From Bagarius yarrelli (lineage: Eukaryota > Chordata > Actinopteri > Siluriformes > Sisoridae): a DNA stretch of 64,000 nt. Where the stretch lies: NCBI GenBank assembly GCA_005784505.1, contig VCAZ01000111.1, positions 1,408,537 to 1,472,536 on the forward strand, read 5' to 3'. Under the pieces are notes generated by a model. That model was not told where the DNA came from and searched no databases. It saw nothing but the letters and a program-made list of their open reading frames with translations. This document shows positions 36,332 through 47,692 of this stretch, piece after piece. A program made the position numbers and the translations under genes. The stretch's first letter is position 1. Each line of letters begins with the position of its first letter.

Positions 36332-36762
36332 AGCTTTACAGAACATAATTAAGAATACAAAACATCTCGAAAAACATTCCTAGTGATCAAGACTGGGGCA
36401 ACTGTGGCAAGGGAAAATCTCCCTTAGATGGTACAATGAAGAAACCTTGAAAGATACCAGACTCAAAAGAGAACCCATTCTAGTTTGGGTGACACTTACA
36501 TGTACATTTACAGCATTTAGCAGGCGCTCTTGTCCAGAGCACGTGTCCTAGGTGATGGTGGATCAAGTCGAGCAGTACTTGTGGATCTAAGTGGAGCGTA
36601 GTGCTATGCGAGGAGTGATGAGTGCTTAGAGTTAGGTAATTATTAATAAAGATAAATTATTTATTTTTAAACACCAGTGTCCTTTCTATAATCATCTCCA
36701 GTCAGAATCATCTACTGGCAGTCTCGGGATACCTCAGGATCCTCGCAGGTTTCTCGTCTCTT
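36332..36762 (+). repeat. Teleost interspersed repeat D, copy with a SINE-A scrap inside
   Basis: GGGGCAACTGTGGCAAGGGA, GATACCAGACTCAAAAGAG and TTTGGGTGACAC, then a SINE-A tail (about 36499-36540), then GGATACCTCAGGATCCTCGC, the D 3' end. Confidence 0.7.
36499..36540 (-). mobile_element. SINE-A tail fragment
   Basis: ACATTTACAGCATTTAGCAG and GCGCTCTTGTCCAGAGC. Confidence 0.65.
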
Positions 36763-37228
36763 CTCACTAAAGGTCTACCAGTGCTGGCAAGTGTATAGTA
36801 TATAATATCCTAGCAATACTACTTCCTTTTTTTTTTTTTGCTTTGTCAGGATAGATTTTATAATGATGCCATAATTCAACAAAAGCTTTTTATTTAAATC
36901 ACGTTTTTATAGAATAGTTTTGTATTGTTATAATATCTCAGTAACACTATGTATTTCTCCTGTCAGGAAAATCTATTGTACGATGAGACCTTTATACATT
37001 TATTTTCTAGCTAGAATTCAATGAAAAAAAAACCTTTTTATTGGAATCACATTTTTATGACGTGTAATTCGCACACCTGTGTCAGCAAATTCAGCCTAAA
37101 ACAATCATCTCCAGCCTAAAAAATATAAAATACAAAAAAAACTTTGCTCAAACAAAGAACAGCAGGTGACGGGCGGACAGTCTAATCAGCTTCATATGCT
37201 TACAGCATGTGGTAATGTAAACACCAAA

Positions 37229-37411
37229 TTTACATTTACAGCATTTGGCAGACGTCCTTATCCAGAGTGACTTACATTTATCTCTTTTATACAGCTGAGC
37301 AATTAGGGGTTAAGGGACTTGCTCAGGAACCAAGCAGTGGTGGCTTGGTGGTGCTGGAAATCAAACCCCGGTCTTTCTGGTAGTAGTCCAACACCTTAAC
37401 CAAATGACACA
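37229..37411 (-). mobile_element. SINE-A copy, full length
   Basis: ACATTTACAGCATTTGGCAG tail, TTGCTCAGGAACCAAGC centre and TCCAACACCTTAACC head. Confidence 0.92.
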
Positions 37412-38170
37412 AAAATGCCAAATGATGGATTTCTGTTGAATGAACCAGAGACCAGTGATTTTGTATTACAGTTTTAAATGACCAGGTTTAAGTGGAGCCT
37501 ATTAATGTTTATAACAGAACACTGCAAACCTCTATAGTGTCATAGGTTCTCTGTTCCACATAAAACCAAATGCATCAAACAGCAGATGACCACAGGTCTC
37601 AACTGGCTCATTTATGCCCTGCTCAATTAACCCCAACATGGTCAGCAGCTTTTTGGGAACACCTGTGGGGAATGTATTGTGTATATTTGCTTCCCATTAA
37701 ATGTCCTCAGCATCGCTGTGACCTGTTTGACCAACCTCAGTACGACGTGTCTGGGTTTTTTTTTAAATGAGTTAGGTGGGGCATGACACTGCTTACGACC
37801 GTCACTTTATTTATAAAGTGATATTACCCCACGGGGAGGCAGCTCGGCCAGAGCAAACACTGCAGTATCAGAATCTTATCATAGCTGCTGCAGAAATTTA
37901 ATAAGAGGGGCCTCCTCTGAAAAATGTGGCAATGCAAATTATCCATTTTTGATTTAATTAATCAATGGAAATAATTTATTGTCTTTTTCCCTCTAATACC
38001 CTCTTATCCAACACCCCCAATGGTTTAAGATGGCTTAATAGTCGATTGTTGTTTGCCCAACTGTACAATCATGATCCCCGTGTCACCCTGTAGGATCTCA
38101 GTTTTAAAAATGTCAGACTGTATGACAATAATAATAATAAGTGTCTCTTCTTGCTGATCTGTCCACCACA
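37412..38170. other. Gene-free sequence with a candidate regulatory block at 37790-38010
   Basis: The block includes ATGCAAATTATCC (octamer-like), GATTTAATTAATCAATGG and GAAATAATTTATTG. No ORF. Confidence 0.35.
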
Positions 38171-38216
38171 TTCCACATTTTCCCAGAGGTGGTTTCCACA
38201 TTTTCCCAGAGGTGGT
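38171..38216. repeat. Two-copy 23-bp tandem repeat
   Basis: TTCCACATTTTCCCAGAGG plus TGGT, repeated exactly at 38171 and 38194. Confidence 0.95.
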
Positions 38217-38346
38217 TTGAAGTCACGCTCATTGCATCGTCATAGGATTTAAGAGCAAACGTTAACTGCAGCAGCCATCGGCTGGTGGTGATCATTTAAA
38301 AATGCTAACTGTAGCCTTATAGCACTGAAAATGTACTTGCAACCCT

Positions 38347-38501
38347 TGCCCTTATCCAGAACGACTTACATTTATCTCTTTTATACAACTGAGCAATTGG
38401 GGGTTAAGGGGCATTGCTCAAGGGCCCAGCAGTGGCAGGTTGGTTGTACTGGGAATCGAACCCCGATTCTCCAATAAGCAGTCCAACACCCTAACCCCTG
38501 T
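38347..38501 (-). mobile_element. SINE-A copy
   Basis: CCCTTATCCAGAACGACTTA tail, CAAGGGCCCAGCAGTGG centre and GTCCAACACCCTAACCCC head. Confidence 0.9.
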
Positions 38502-39250
38502 TAACAGGCAGGTAGGGAAGCCTATCATAATGTTTTGATTGGACAAACATTTCCACAGAATATTGATTGGATTAATATTCTTTCTATGAAATTAGCTTGG
38601 GCAGTAGTTTAATGCTTAAAAGGTTTTAGCCATAAAATTTATTGCTCTGTATTTGTAAAGTAGTCTTAGCAATTGGTAAAGAATTAACTTAATTATTATT
38701 CATAAACAGCTTTTTTTGTTGGACAAGTTTAGAAAGAAAATAGCTCCAAGTTGCAGAGTTTTTTTTCATACCTGAAGGCAACATTTAAGACTACATTGCT
38801 TGAAGGCAGACTGACTCAATCCCTCTGCCTTTAAGCAAACTTCACAAAACAGAGAACAAAATGTTCGAATGGCCCATAAGATGGAGGACTCATGGGAAAA
38901 CCATCTTGATAAGTCAGTGAAGATGTGTTTATAAACTTTTGTGAGCATTTGGGCAGGAATACATAACGTATTGACGCACTGAATTTGACGCTCCCTAGAT
39001 AATAATTTAATAACGGCAGCCTTATTTTAGCCTCCTTCTGTTTTTCATCATCTCATACGAATGTGTCAGACATCAGCGACGCACATCACAATAACACTGA
39101 TATACACGACGTCCTTAATTCCACACACCAGACATACCTTGGGGTACATTCTGATTCTGTGTCTTCTATCTCGGCCCATGTGGTCCGATCAATCACCTTC
39201 TACTTTTTGTGTGGTTAAGGTTTTGTGCATAGAGTGTAACAGTGGACAGC
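38502..39250. other. Gene-free sequence
   Basis: No feature recognised. The ORF at 39061-39315 runs into the TGGA array and is not credible. Confidence 0.35.
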
Positions 39251-39252
39251 AG

Positions 39253-39600
39253 TGTAATAATTTGAACTTGGGAAGATGGATGGATGGAGGTTTGGATGGA
39301 TGGATGGGTGGATAGATGAAAAAATTTGCACTGGGAAGATGAACGGTTGGATGTTTGGATGGATAGATGGGTGGATGGATGAAAATAATTTGTACTGGGA
39401 AGATAGATGGATGGATGGATGGATGGATGGATGGATGGATGGATGGATGGATGGATGGAAATAATTTGCATAGGGAAGATCGATGGAGGATGGAAATTAT
39501 TTGCATGGGAAGGATGGATGGATAGATGGATGGAAATAATTTGCACTGGATGGATGGATGGATGGAACATAATAATTTGCACAGGGAAGATGTATGGATG
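39253..39600. repeat. Compound (TGGA)n array with a recurring linker
   Basis: TGGA/GATGGA tracts of variable length are separated by near-identical linkers of the type AATAATTTGCACTGGGAAG at about 39256, 39322, 39386, 39463, 39494, 39534 and 39572; a last one follows the GATA tract at about 39697. This produces artefactual HPSIHPSI ORFs. Confidence 0.93.
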
Positions 39601-39617
39601 TATGGATGAATGTATGT

Positions 39618-39693
<76 letters not shown>
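39618..39693. repeat. (GATA)n microsatellite
   Basis: About 19 uninterrupted TAGA/GATA units. Confidence 0.97.
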
Positions 39694-39923
39694 GAAATAA
39701 TTTGCACTGTAAAAACGTTTTTGTAAATTGTTTTAACTACAAGTTTTTATTTTACTAAATTAAAAGTGAGCACTGGATTAATTTGTACTACAGATTAAAT
39801 TGGATTTTGAAGATGTCCACTGAAAGTTTGTATATTGTGTAATGAGTCATTGCATGAAATATGTTGTGTAAGACATAAACCTGAACAAAAAAACACCTAG
39901 AGAAAGAGAATTAAAAGTAGATA

Positions 39924-39925
<2 letters not shown>

Positions 39926-39970
<45 letters not shown>
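39926..39970. repeat. (TA)n microsatellite flanking the inverted repeat
   Basis: 45 bp of TA directly adjoining the left arm. Confidence 0.95.
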
Positions 39971-39971
<1 letters not shown>

Positions 39972-40028
39972 CAATGTCTTAGATATTTTAATGACTAGAA
40001 AGAAAGGATGTAAGGAAGTTCTTAAAAT

Positions 40029-40072
<44 letters not shown>

Positions 40073-40135
40073 CCACATTTTAAGAACTTTCCTTACATCC
40101 TTTCTTTCTAGTCATTAAAATATCTAAGACATTGC
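39971..40135. repeat. Near-perfect inverted repeat with a (TA)n centre
   Basis: The left arm 39971-40030 starts GCAATGTCTTAGATATTTTA. The right arm 40075-40135 is its reverse complement with one inserted base. The 44-bp spacer is almost pure TA. Arms of 60/61 bp would form a hairpin or cruciform. Confidence 0.95.
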
Positions 40136-41131
40136 TCAACCTTTTAAGGTCACTGCTGAGCTGCCGACTATCCGTCACTGTTTCGGAAGGATAAATTATA
40201 AATTTCATGCAATCGCAGGCCTCAATTATAAATCTGTCTGTCAACAATATGCTTCAGTTTCACCTGTGATGTTGTAACAGTTCGTGTGAATTAAAATTCT
40301 CTCCTTTAATGGAGCAAAAATAAATAAATAAATATTCAGGAGGAAGTGTGAGCTGTGACTTATCATGTCCCTGGTGGGAAACTGGCTTGCGTCGACTAGC
40401 TTTTAAATTAGATCTCAGTACCAGCAATTTTTCGCTGTTTATTATTTTATTTTTGTTGGTGCATTTAGGAAAAACTGTAGCGGATAAAACTGTCCAAAGC
40501 ACTGCACCATCGGTATGTGACACCTTCAGAAACAATTGGCGTCAACGTTTGGTTTAAAAATATTTCAAAAGTTGTTGTAAATATAAAAATCTGGCTATTT
40601 ATGTAAATAACATTTCTTAATTAAAGATACCATCAGATCTAATTATGCAAATTTTCATCTAATTTACATGCTGTCATTAATGTTACGAGTCAAACTGATT
40701 TTATCTCTAATTAGGTCACGTTGGGTGGCAAGTCTGTGTGGTGTAAAAAAAAACTAGAGCACCAACTACACTGTAAGCAATGTGTAAAAGTGCAACATCT
40801 GGCGGGTGGCAGAACATGACTGCATAATCTCAGCCAAATTAGGACGAATTCATAAATCATGCATGCGTAACCGCAGGAATGTTTTTTTGCACTGAGGGGA
40901 ACTGTCGAAAAAAAAAAAAAGAGAGCTGGACTCTAATCCAGAAGGGCGGCGGCAGGACCCTCAGGACCCTTGGCACCCCTATTTCCCGGTGATGTGTGGT
41001 AATTGCTTTAGGGGAGCTGTTGCAGCTGCTGCTGGTTGGTTGCTTACATTTTTCCAGGTCTGCTTTCTTCTCCAGCTCAAGACTTTGTTTTGCCGACCTT
41101 TAGATATGTTTCTGAAAGTAAATAGTCATTG
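40136..41131. other. Gene-free sequence with a candidate regulatory block at 40590-40740
   Basis: The block has ATCTAATTATGCAAATTTTC, CTGTCATTAATG and CTCTAATTAGG. No ORF or repeat. Confidence 0.35.
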
Positions 41132-41216
41132 GTCCATTGCATCCATTGATTATCGCACTGTTTTTACTGTCTTTTCCTGTCAGTACGTCTACATTGGGTT
41201 GTTTTGCCGTGTATAG
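41132..41216 (+). repeat. Unclassified dispersed repeat F, short copy 3
   Basis: CATTGATTATCGCACTG, GTCAGTACGTCTACATTGGG and GCCGTGTATAG match copies 1 and 2. The last 50 bases of the family are missing. Confidence 0.8.
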
Positions 41217-42304
41217 ATTCGAAGCAGATTTTTTTCCTAAAAAAAACGGATATATTCCCAATATTGGAACTGTTCATCGAGACCTGCAGGCCTGAGACCA
41301 AACATGGAGCATGAGCGTCTCGGCACAGTTTCAAGAAACAAACTGAAAAGTTACTCCACATCACAGTCGGATGGAGATTTGATGATGTCTGGTTATGATA
41401 AATCACAAGGAAATGATATCAGATTGCCTACCACTGACATCAATTACAGAAGGAGTCAGAGTTTAATTCTTTCTGTTTGCTTGATTACGTATTCGTTTAA
41501 GCGAAAAAAAAAAACTGCAATCAGTGTTAAAGTGGAAACAACTCACGTTCGCTTTGATAGCGCAAGTGACATTGACCCAGCAGCAGCCTGCATACGGCGG
41601 AAGGGGAATTTGTCCTCGATGTGCTGCCACAAATGAGAGATAAGTAGCACCATGTGACGCAGCCCAACTTGATGCAATCTTCTGCAAGACTGACAAACAA
41701 AGGCAACGAATCCTATACGCAGTCTTTTTCATCTCGAGCGCCGCCGTTCCCGTTCCAATTTTTTCATAAAAGTCTGTTACTTTTTTTTTTATCATTAGAT
41801 AAAAAAAATAGGAATGCATTGAGCACTCAGACATTTTTTTACAGAACTATTTTATAAATCTTTTCCTCAGTCTATATTTATTGTTTTGTTTTGTTTTGTT
41901 TTTTATTGAACTACATTAAAACACATTCAACAACCCGGCGTCATTATTATGTCCTTCTGTTTTAGCAAGGATGGATGAAATTATACAGATGTTACACCTC
42001 TGGATTTAGATTCGCACCTGAGAAACTAATTATATTGCTTTTGTTTTGCATTATTCAAAACGCTATGCTAATGCTATCTAGGATGGGACTGATTGCCTTC
42101 TGGAATATCATCTGGCGTTTTTTAGTTTTGTGCTTACAGCATGCTTTTATCCGGTAAAGCGTAATTAGGCCTGTCACCTGCATAGTCTTGTTTCGGCATC
42201 AGCAAAAACAAGCTTGTTTGGTGCAGAAAATTTTGCTCATTTCCGCACAGGATGTGAAAAACAATGAGTTGGTGTAAATTTAGGACAGTGATATAAAATA
42301 AATA
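41217..42304. other. Gene-free sequence
   Basis: Overlapping ORFs at 41304-41857 on both strands lack domains. A short TTTTG repeat lies at 41882-41903. Confidence 0.35.
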
Positions 42305-42529
42305 AACATTCAACTTCATTGTGCAAGTTACATGTACAGAGCCAATGAAATGCATTTTTTGTATATCCCATCTTAGTAAGTTGCAGGTCAGCGCCCCTGG
42401 AGCAGGAGGGGTTAAGGATCTTGCTCAAGGACCCAACAGTGGTTGGCTTGCCGGTGGTGGGGCTTGAACCCAGGTGTTTCTGGTCTTCAGATCAGCAACT
42501 CAGCACCATTTGAGCCACCGCTGCCCCAG
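42305..42529 (-). mobile_element. SINE-B copy, full length
   Basis: Minus-strand order: tRNA-like head GCAGCGGTGGCTCAAATGG, CTGAAGACCAGAAACACC, GGGTCCTTGAGCAAGATCC, ACTTACTAAGATGGGATAT, CATTTCATTGGCTCTGTACA and GCACAATGAAGTTGAATG. Distinct from SINE-A after the head. Confidence 0.85.
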
Positions 42530-42706
42530 CAATAGATAATTTATAAGAACTATGTGAATGTATGCAGGGGTAAGTAAAGAGGGCAAAAAAATTATACTTC
42601 AGTACAATTAAAACTACTTGTAAAACGTTGTATAAATGTTTAAACTTACTTTAATAAGAGTGTAATAAAGTCTGGGAATGATAAGATTACTCGAGTAGTG
42701 AATTAG

Positions 42707-42896
42707 TAGTGGTGGCTCAAATGGTTACGGTGCTGAGATGTTGATCTGAAGACCAGGAAGATCCAGGTTTAAGCCCCACCACCGCCAGCCAGCCACTGTT
42801 GGGTCCTTGAGTAAGGGGCGCTGTATCATAGCTGACCCTGCGCTTTGACCCCCAACTTACTAAGATGGGACAAATTTCACTCAATGACATAAAATA
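42707..42896 (+). mobile_element. SINE-B copy
   Basis: GTGGTGGCTCAAATGGTTAC head, GATCTGAAGACCAGGAAGAT and CAACTTACTAAGATGGGAC. It lies about 180 bp from an oppositely oriented copy. Confidence 0.85.
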
Positions 42897-43602
42897 TTCG
42901 GAAAACAAAAATAGGAAAAAAGAAGTAAAAAAGTGATTTTAGTAGCGGGGAAGTGAATGTAATAACAATTTTTTTTTTACATTTTCATCATTAGTTTCTG
43001 ATGCTTCATTTCAAAATTTGCTTTAACACAAAGATTAATGGAAGTTCCTCCCCAGTCCAAAGACAATCTAAGACCTAAGATAATAAGCATCTCTTACTTT
43101 TCTAAAGTGTGTTCAGGATATGTTTTTTGTCTGTGTCTAATGTTTTTTTTTTACCCCTTTCCAGGGTTTCCTGCAAAACGGAAGCGTAAATAAAATTGAA
43201 ATTCATTTCTGGTGGATGAAGCCACTTTAATTTAGCTCCACTATAAAGTTGTCATGCTTCTGACTCAGAAGAGGGAGGCTAAGGGTTAATGCTGGTCGAT
43301 TAGACTTTTGGCCTCCTTTAAATGTCAAACAGCTTTATGAATCCAGACACCTCGATCCTCCATAAAACCCTTTCCCAAGAGCTCAAGCTTAGCCGAGTAT
43401 CTCAGTCAGCCCTTGTAGTTAAACATCATCACCACAGACAGGCCAAAACACAAAAAAAGGCTATGGCTGATCCTCATTAGAGCTAATGACCGGATTATTT
43501 GACCATGCACGTAATACAGAGCTTCAAGGATCGTCTGTGTTTGATAAAAAATCAATCAGCGTTGGTGTTAGTGTGTCTGGAGATACCGGCTTGTTTTTAT
43601 AC
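42897..43602. other. Gene-free sequence with a candidate regulatory block at 43380-43570
   Basis: The block includes CATTAGAGCTAATGACCGG and GTGTTTGATAAAAAATC. No ORF. Confidence 0.3.
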
Positions 43603-44317
43603 GTGGTGGGCAGTCAGGGCCAGAAACGTCTTCTTTGCTGTTCTAAACGCTATCAGAATCACTGACCTACATTTATAACCTAAATTCTAATAATAGTTCC
43701 ATTAAATTGTATTAATTTATTCCAACAGTTTATTCTCTTCATTTCGTAGTGTTTCTCTTGCTGCACTGCTTCCAGTACGTGGATGTGGATGTTAGATTTT
43801 TTGTCCAATCAGATTTCAGTTTCTATGTGCTGACATGTTAATCTAATCTGCCTGCAGAATCAGTACTGCTGCCCATGGAACTTACACTATATTAGCAGTG
43901 GCAGATTGATTATTGGTTGAAGACCAATTAAATTTTAAATTAGCTCGGCCACAATAACGTCTTCTGATTGGTTGATCAGATTAAAACTGTTACAGCCAAA
44001 TTCAACTAGCGAAACTTGTCTGTGCAGTTGAAGTAGAATTTTTACGCCCACTATGGCTGACGCAGGAGGAGTTGTGGTTGTAGTGTAGAGGTTTGGAGTT
44101 GTGTGTTAACGGGTTTCTTACTTTAATAAAAATGTTTTTTATCCTCAACATGTGAAATGTCTCTCTGTCTGTAATTCCACACCGTGTTATATTGTGTGTT
44201 TGTTTAGTATTGATGTGTTTCTACAACTGTGACAGGATAGTGGGGGTATTAAGAGGGGTATCAGTCGGGGTAAGTCCACACTGAAGGACCAGCTACCAGA
44301 TGCACCGCCCGCCACTG
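43603..44317 (+). mobile_element. hAT-like non-autonomous element G2
   Basis: Left GTGGTGGGCAGTCAGGGCC, right end CAGATGCACCGCCCGCCACTG (in part). 715 bp, collinear with G3 at its left and with G1 (inverted) across most of its length. Interior GCCCACTATGGCTGACGCAG corresponds to the start of a vanished reading frame. Confidence 0.65.
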
Positions 44318-45204
44318 TTTTTTTTATAATAGAGTCTTTGTGTGTTTAATGATGGGTCTTGGATTATGTTCTACAGTATACACAACAAAAGCATCTATCG
44401 GTCACAAACACAATGAAACACCAGTTACCTCAAATAGACATTACACCAATCACAAGTCTCAAGCAGTTACACACAATAGCCTCCTATGATAAATAATTCA
44501 GAAGAACGTGTTTCAGACATTATTCTTTTGCATATACAAGAATTTAAAGCGTAGGTCTGTCAGTAACTTTATACACAACAAGGCAAATAACCCTTAGTGA
44601 ACCAGGACAGTACGCAAGCAATCAAAACATGACACATAAGCGCAGTGCGGCATGTCAATCAAACTCGATCGGATTCTACCCTTGGGTTACGTTTTAATGA
44701 CTTCTGTGATCCAGCTGCAGTTGGTTTTCCAGGAAGTCTCCAAAACAAATTATCGAGAAACGGTGAGTGGCTTTTCCGAAAAGTTGTAGTGTTTCAAAAT
44801 GTTTTTTTGTGACTCAGGTTCCATTCCTTTTCTTAGTTTTATTACGGATCCTACAGTTTCCCTTGATAAGGGAAAACCTTTATATTCAACTTAGCAATAG
44901 GGCTCCCTGCAGGCCTAAATGAATGCACTTGTTATAATAGGTTAAAATAAATCTATAGCAACAACTTCTGGCTTATGATCGGAATAATCTATAACAACTA
45001 ATACATTTCAGTGTGTTACTATTAACAGTTTAAAATGTACAAATCCTTAAAATGAAGCTTTGTGTAAGTATATGTTCTGGCAGTATTAGTGAGGCGTTAG
45101 TGGTTGTCGGGGTTAGTGCTTTAAACACAGGTTTCTCCCAGGAAATTTCTTAATGAAGTCACATATACTTTAAAGCGAAGGTAAATTTTTGCATTTAAGT
45201 TGAG
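44318..45204. other. Gene-free sequence
   Basis: No feature recognised. Confidence 0.4.
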
Positions 45205-45328
45205 ATCGAAGCGCAGGGTCAGCCATGATAGAGCAGGGAAGGTTAAGAGACTTGCTTAACAACCTTAAAAGTGGCAGCTTGGCAGTGGTGGGGTTTAAAC
45301 CAGGATCATTTGACGCACAAAGCAACTT
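45205..45328 (-). mobile_element. SINE-B partial copy
   Basis: AAGCGCAGGGTCAGCCATGA, GAGCAGGGAAGGTTAAGAG and CAGTGGTGGGGTTTAAACC. Confidence 0.75.
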
Positions 45329-45479
45329 GTCAAAAACTTGTGGCGAAAGAAAAATTGTTTGTTGAAAAAAAAGATGATGTTAGGATGTCAAAGCAGATAA
45401 TCAGCCATGACAAAAAACTCCTAGACTTGAAAGAGTCTATTTACTTCCTTAAGGGCTAACAGTGAAGTGGAGACCTGAT

Positions 45480-45780
45480 CGTCAGGTGGTTCAGACTTAT
45501 ATAGCATTCCATTATTTCTTCTCTAGCTTAAACACTGTTCTAGCATGGAACCTGGCAAGCCCCTGAGTTCCATTAAGACATGGTGATGTGTTATGATTGA
45601 AGCAGAAAAACTTGAGAGTTCTGCACACCTAAACACCTTTGAGATGAACTAGAATGCAGACTGCACCACAGACCATCTTACCTGACATTAGAGTTTGGTC
45701 TCACTAACGCTATTGTAGCTGAATAAACACATATCTAACATTCAAGCTAGTGGTAAGTCTTACTAGAAGAATGAAGCTTA
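45480..45780 (+). mobile_element. Tc1/mariner-like J remnant
   Basis: AACACCTTTGAGATGAACT (HLWDEL-type) followed by TTTGGTCTCACTAACGCTAT (the DLTNAL-type segment) and GAAGAATGAAGCT. Broken in all frames. Confidence 0.65.
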
Positions 45781-45841
45781 ATCAAACTTGGACAAAATGA
45801 AGAGTAAATCTGGAATAATCATGTTTAAAATGTACATTATT

Positions 45842-46009
45842 TTGGCACACGTTCTTTTCCAGACTGACTTACATTTATACAACTGAGCACTTAGGGGTTA
45901 AGGGCCTTGCTCAGGGGCCCAACAGTGGTAGCTTGGTGGAGTTGGGAATTCAAACCCACAATCTTTGGGTTGGTAGTCCAAAACCTTAACTATGTACCAC
46001 CACTTTCCC
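45842..46009 (-). mobile_element. SINE-A copy
   Basis: TTCCAGACTGACTTACATT tail, TCAGGGGCCCAACAGTGG centre and AAAACCTTAACTATG head. Confidence 0.9.
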
Positions 46010-46668
46010 AAGTGACCATACAATGACATGGTCAGGTTTGTCATGGTCAGCTTTCCATCATTTTTTAGCAATATAATGTACGGTGTGTATGTTGTGAACA
46101 GTAAGATTATGAACACACGGGATTAATAAATAAATTAAGAAACAAAACAATGTAGAATTTTTTTTAACCGGTTTTTAATAACCCGAGATGGAAATGAGTG
46201 CGTTTTTAAGAAATCCCGAATGCAATAAAATAGGAATGATAAGAAGTTTCCCTGTGGACCATATGGTTGTTGAACATCCTTAGATTGGATTATTTTCCTA
46301 CCCCAGCCTACCATTGTGTTTTTTATTCTCTGTTTGCAGTATAGACTTTAAATCTTGATGTTTTTATCTTTTTGCCCAGGAGAGAAATTCCGTTAAAACT
46401 TAGAAAAGTGCAGATTTTGGCCTATTTTTGAGTGCAACAGTAAAAATGCTTCTATGATGAACATAAACCTGTTGCTAAACAAGAATATGAATGATTGGTG
46501 TACGGAATAAGTAAAAATAAAATATTGAACTGGTGGAAAATGTTTGGAAATCTTCAAGCTTGTTGCTTAGAGTGATAATTTTAGATGATGAACTGTGAAT
46601 TTAAAATAATACAAAAAAGTGGTTATGCGGTCCTGACGTTTAACCAGTGTAACACGTTATCTTTTATT
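46010..46668. other. Gene-free sequence
   Basis: No feature recognised. Confidence 0.4.
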
Positions 46669-46775
46669 AGATTAGATTAGATTAGATTAGATTCAACTTT
46701 ATAGTCATTGTGCAAGTTACATGTACAGAGACAGTGAAATGCAGTTAGCATCTAACCAGAAGTGCATAAGTGGCC
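46669..46775 (-). mobile_element. Retroposon 3' tail with an ATCTA-type repeat
   Basis: On the minus strand: GCACTTCTGGTTAGATGC, CTGCATTTCACTGTCTCTG, TTGCACAATGACTATAAAG, then repeated AATCT units. Related to the SINE-B 3' region; a tail shared between a SINE and a partner LINE is possible. Confidence 0.65.
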
Positions 46776-47484
46776 TATTTACAATAACTAGCAGTGTAAT
46801 AAATAAGGGTGTTCATGGCCGTAGCGTTAGAACAGATCTGTAACGACTACAGCTCAACTTGCTGGTTAATGTTCCCTGAAATGAATTGATAAGTTGCGAG
46901 TTAAATATTGCATCTGATAAAGATTTGTTGCTTGGACCTTAAATAAAGCTTTCAAGCTGTCCAACTAAATTTTGTGCTTCAGGAAAAGAGTCTTCTGATG
47001 GATTACTTTAAGTAGTGTGTTTAATATACTGATATTGTCACGGACACACCAGGTTCTTCCACAGTTCCACGCGCACCTGGCACTCATTCCCCAATCGCAC
47101 ACTACTTATGCACCTCACACACATGGACTTAGTGTCTGGTCTCGCAAAGTGGAAAAAAAGACTTATTTTAACGATTCTTCACGTTCTCCATCGTTGCTTG
47201 GTTTTTACCAGACTCCTCGTTCTCCACGGTTCCAAGTGCGATTCTAAGACTCCTAATATCGCCGTGCTCTGGGTAATCCTGTCCTTTCTAAGTTCCTAGT
47301 TCACGCTAACATCTTGAAATTTAGCTATTTTTATACTATAGATAGATACTAACTACAGATACCATAGATAGATAATATACTATACAGATACTATTTAAAC
47401 TATTAACATTTTCAATATTTTAGCTTGCAATAATTTAATTGTATTTAATTGTATAATTTAATGATGTACCATAATATATTGGGG
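46776..47484. other. Gene-free sequence
   Basis: 47040-47290 (TCACGGACACACCAGG) resembles long-terminal-repeat-like fish sequence, but no pair was found. A short GATA-rich stretch lies at 47340-47390. Confidence 0.3.
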
Positions 47485-47692
47485 GAAGTGGTGGCTCAGT
47501 GGTTAAGATGTTGGACTGATAATTGGAAGATCTGGGGTTTGATTCCGAGCACCACCAAGTTACCACCACTGGGCCCCTGATCAAGGCCCCTAACCCCTAA
47601 CTGCTCAGTTGTCTAAAAGGGTAAATAAATGTAAGTCACTCTGGATGAGGGCCAAATGCGTCTGTCAATTGCTTTAAAGGTAAATATCATCA
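47485..47692 (+). mobile_element. SINE-A copy, full length
   Basis: GGAAGTGGTGGCTCAGTGG head, TGGGCCCCTGATCAAGGCCC centre and AAATGTAAGTCACTCTGG tail. Confidence 0.93.

Noticed and set aside
39189..39707. Long minus-strand ORFs with His-Pro-Ser-Ile repeats
   Set aside because: They arise from the TGGA/GATA arrays; any frame of these repeats stays open.
47040..47290. LTR retrotransposon end
   Set aside because: TCACGGACACACCAGG is suggestive, but there is no second LTR, primer site or internal coding sequence in the window.
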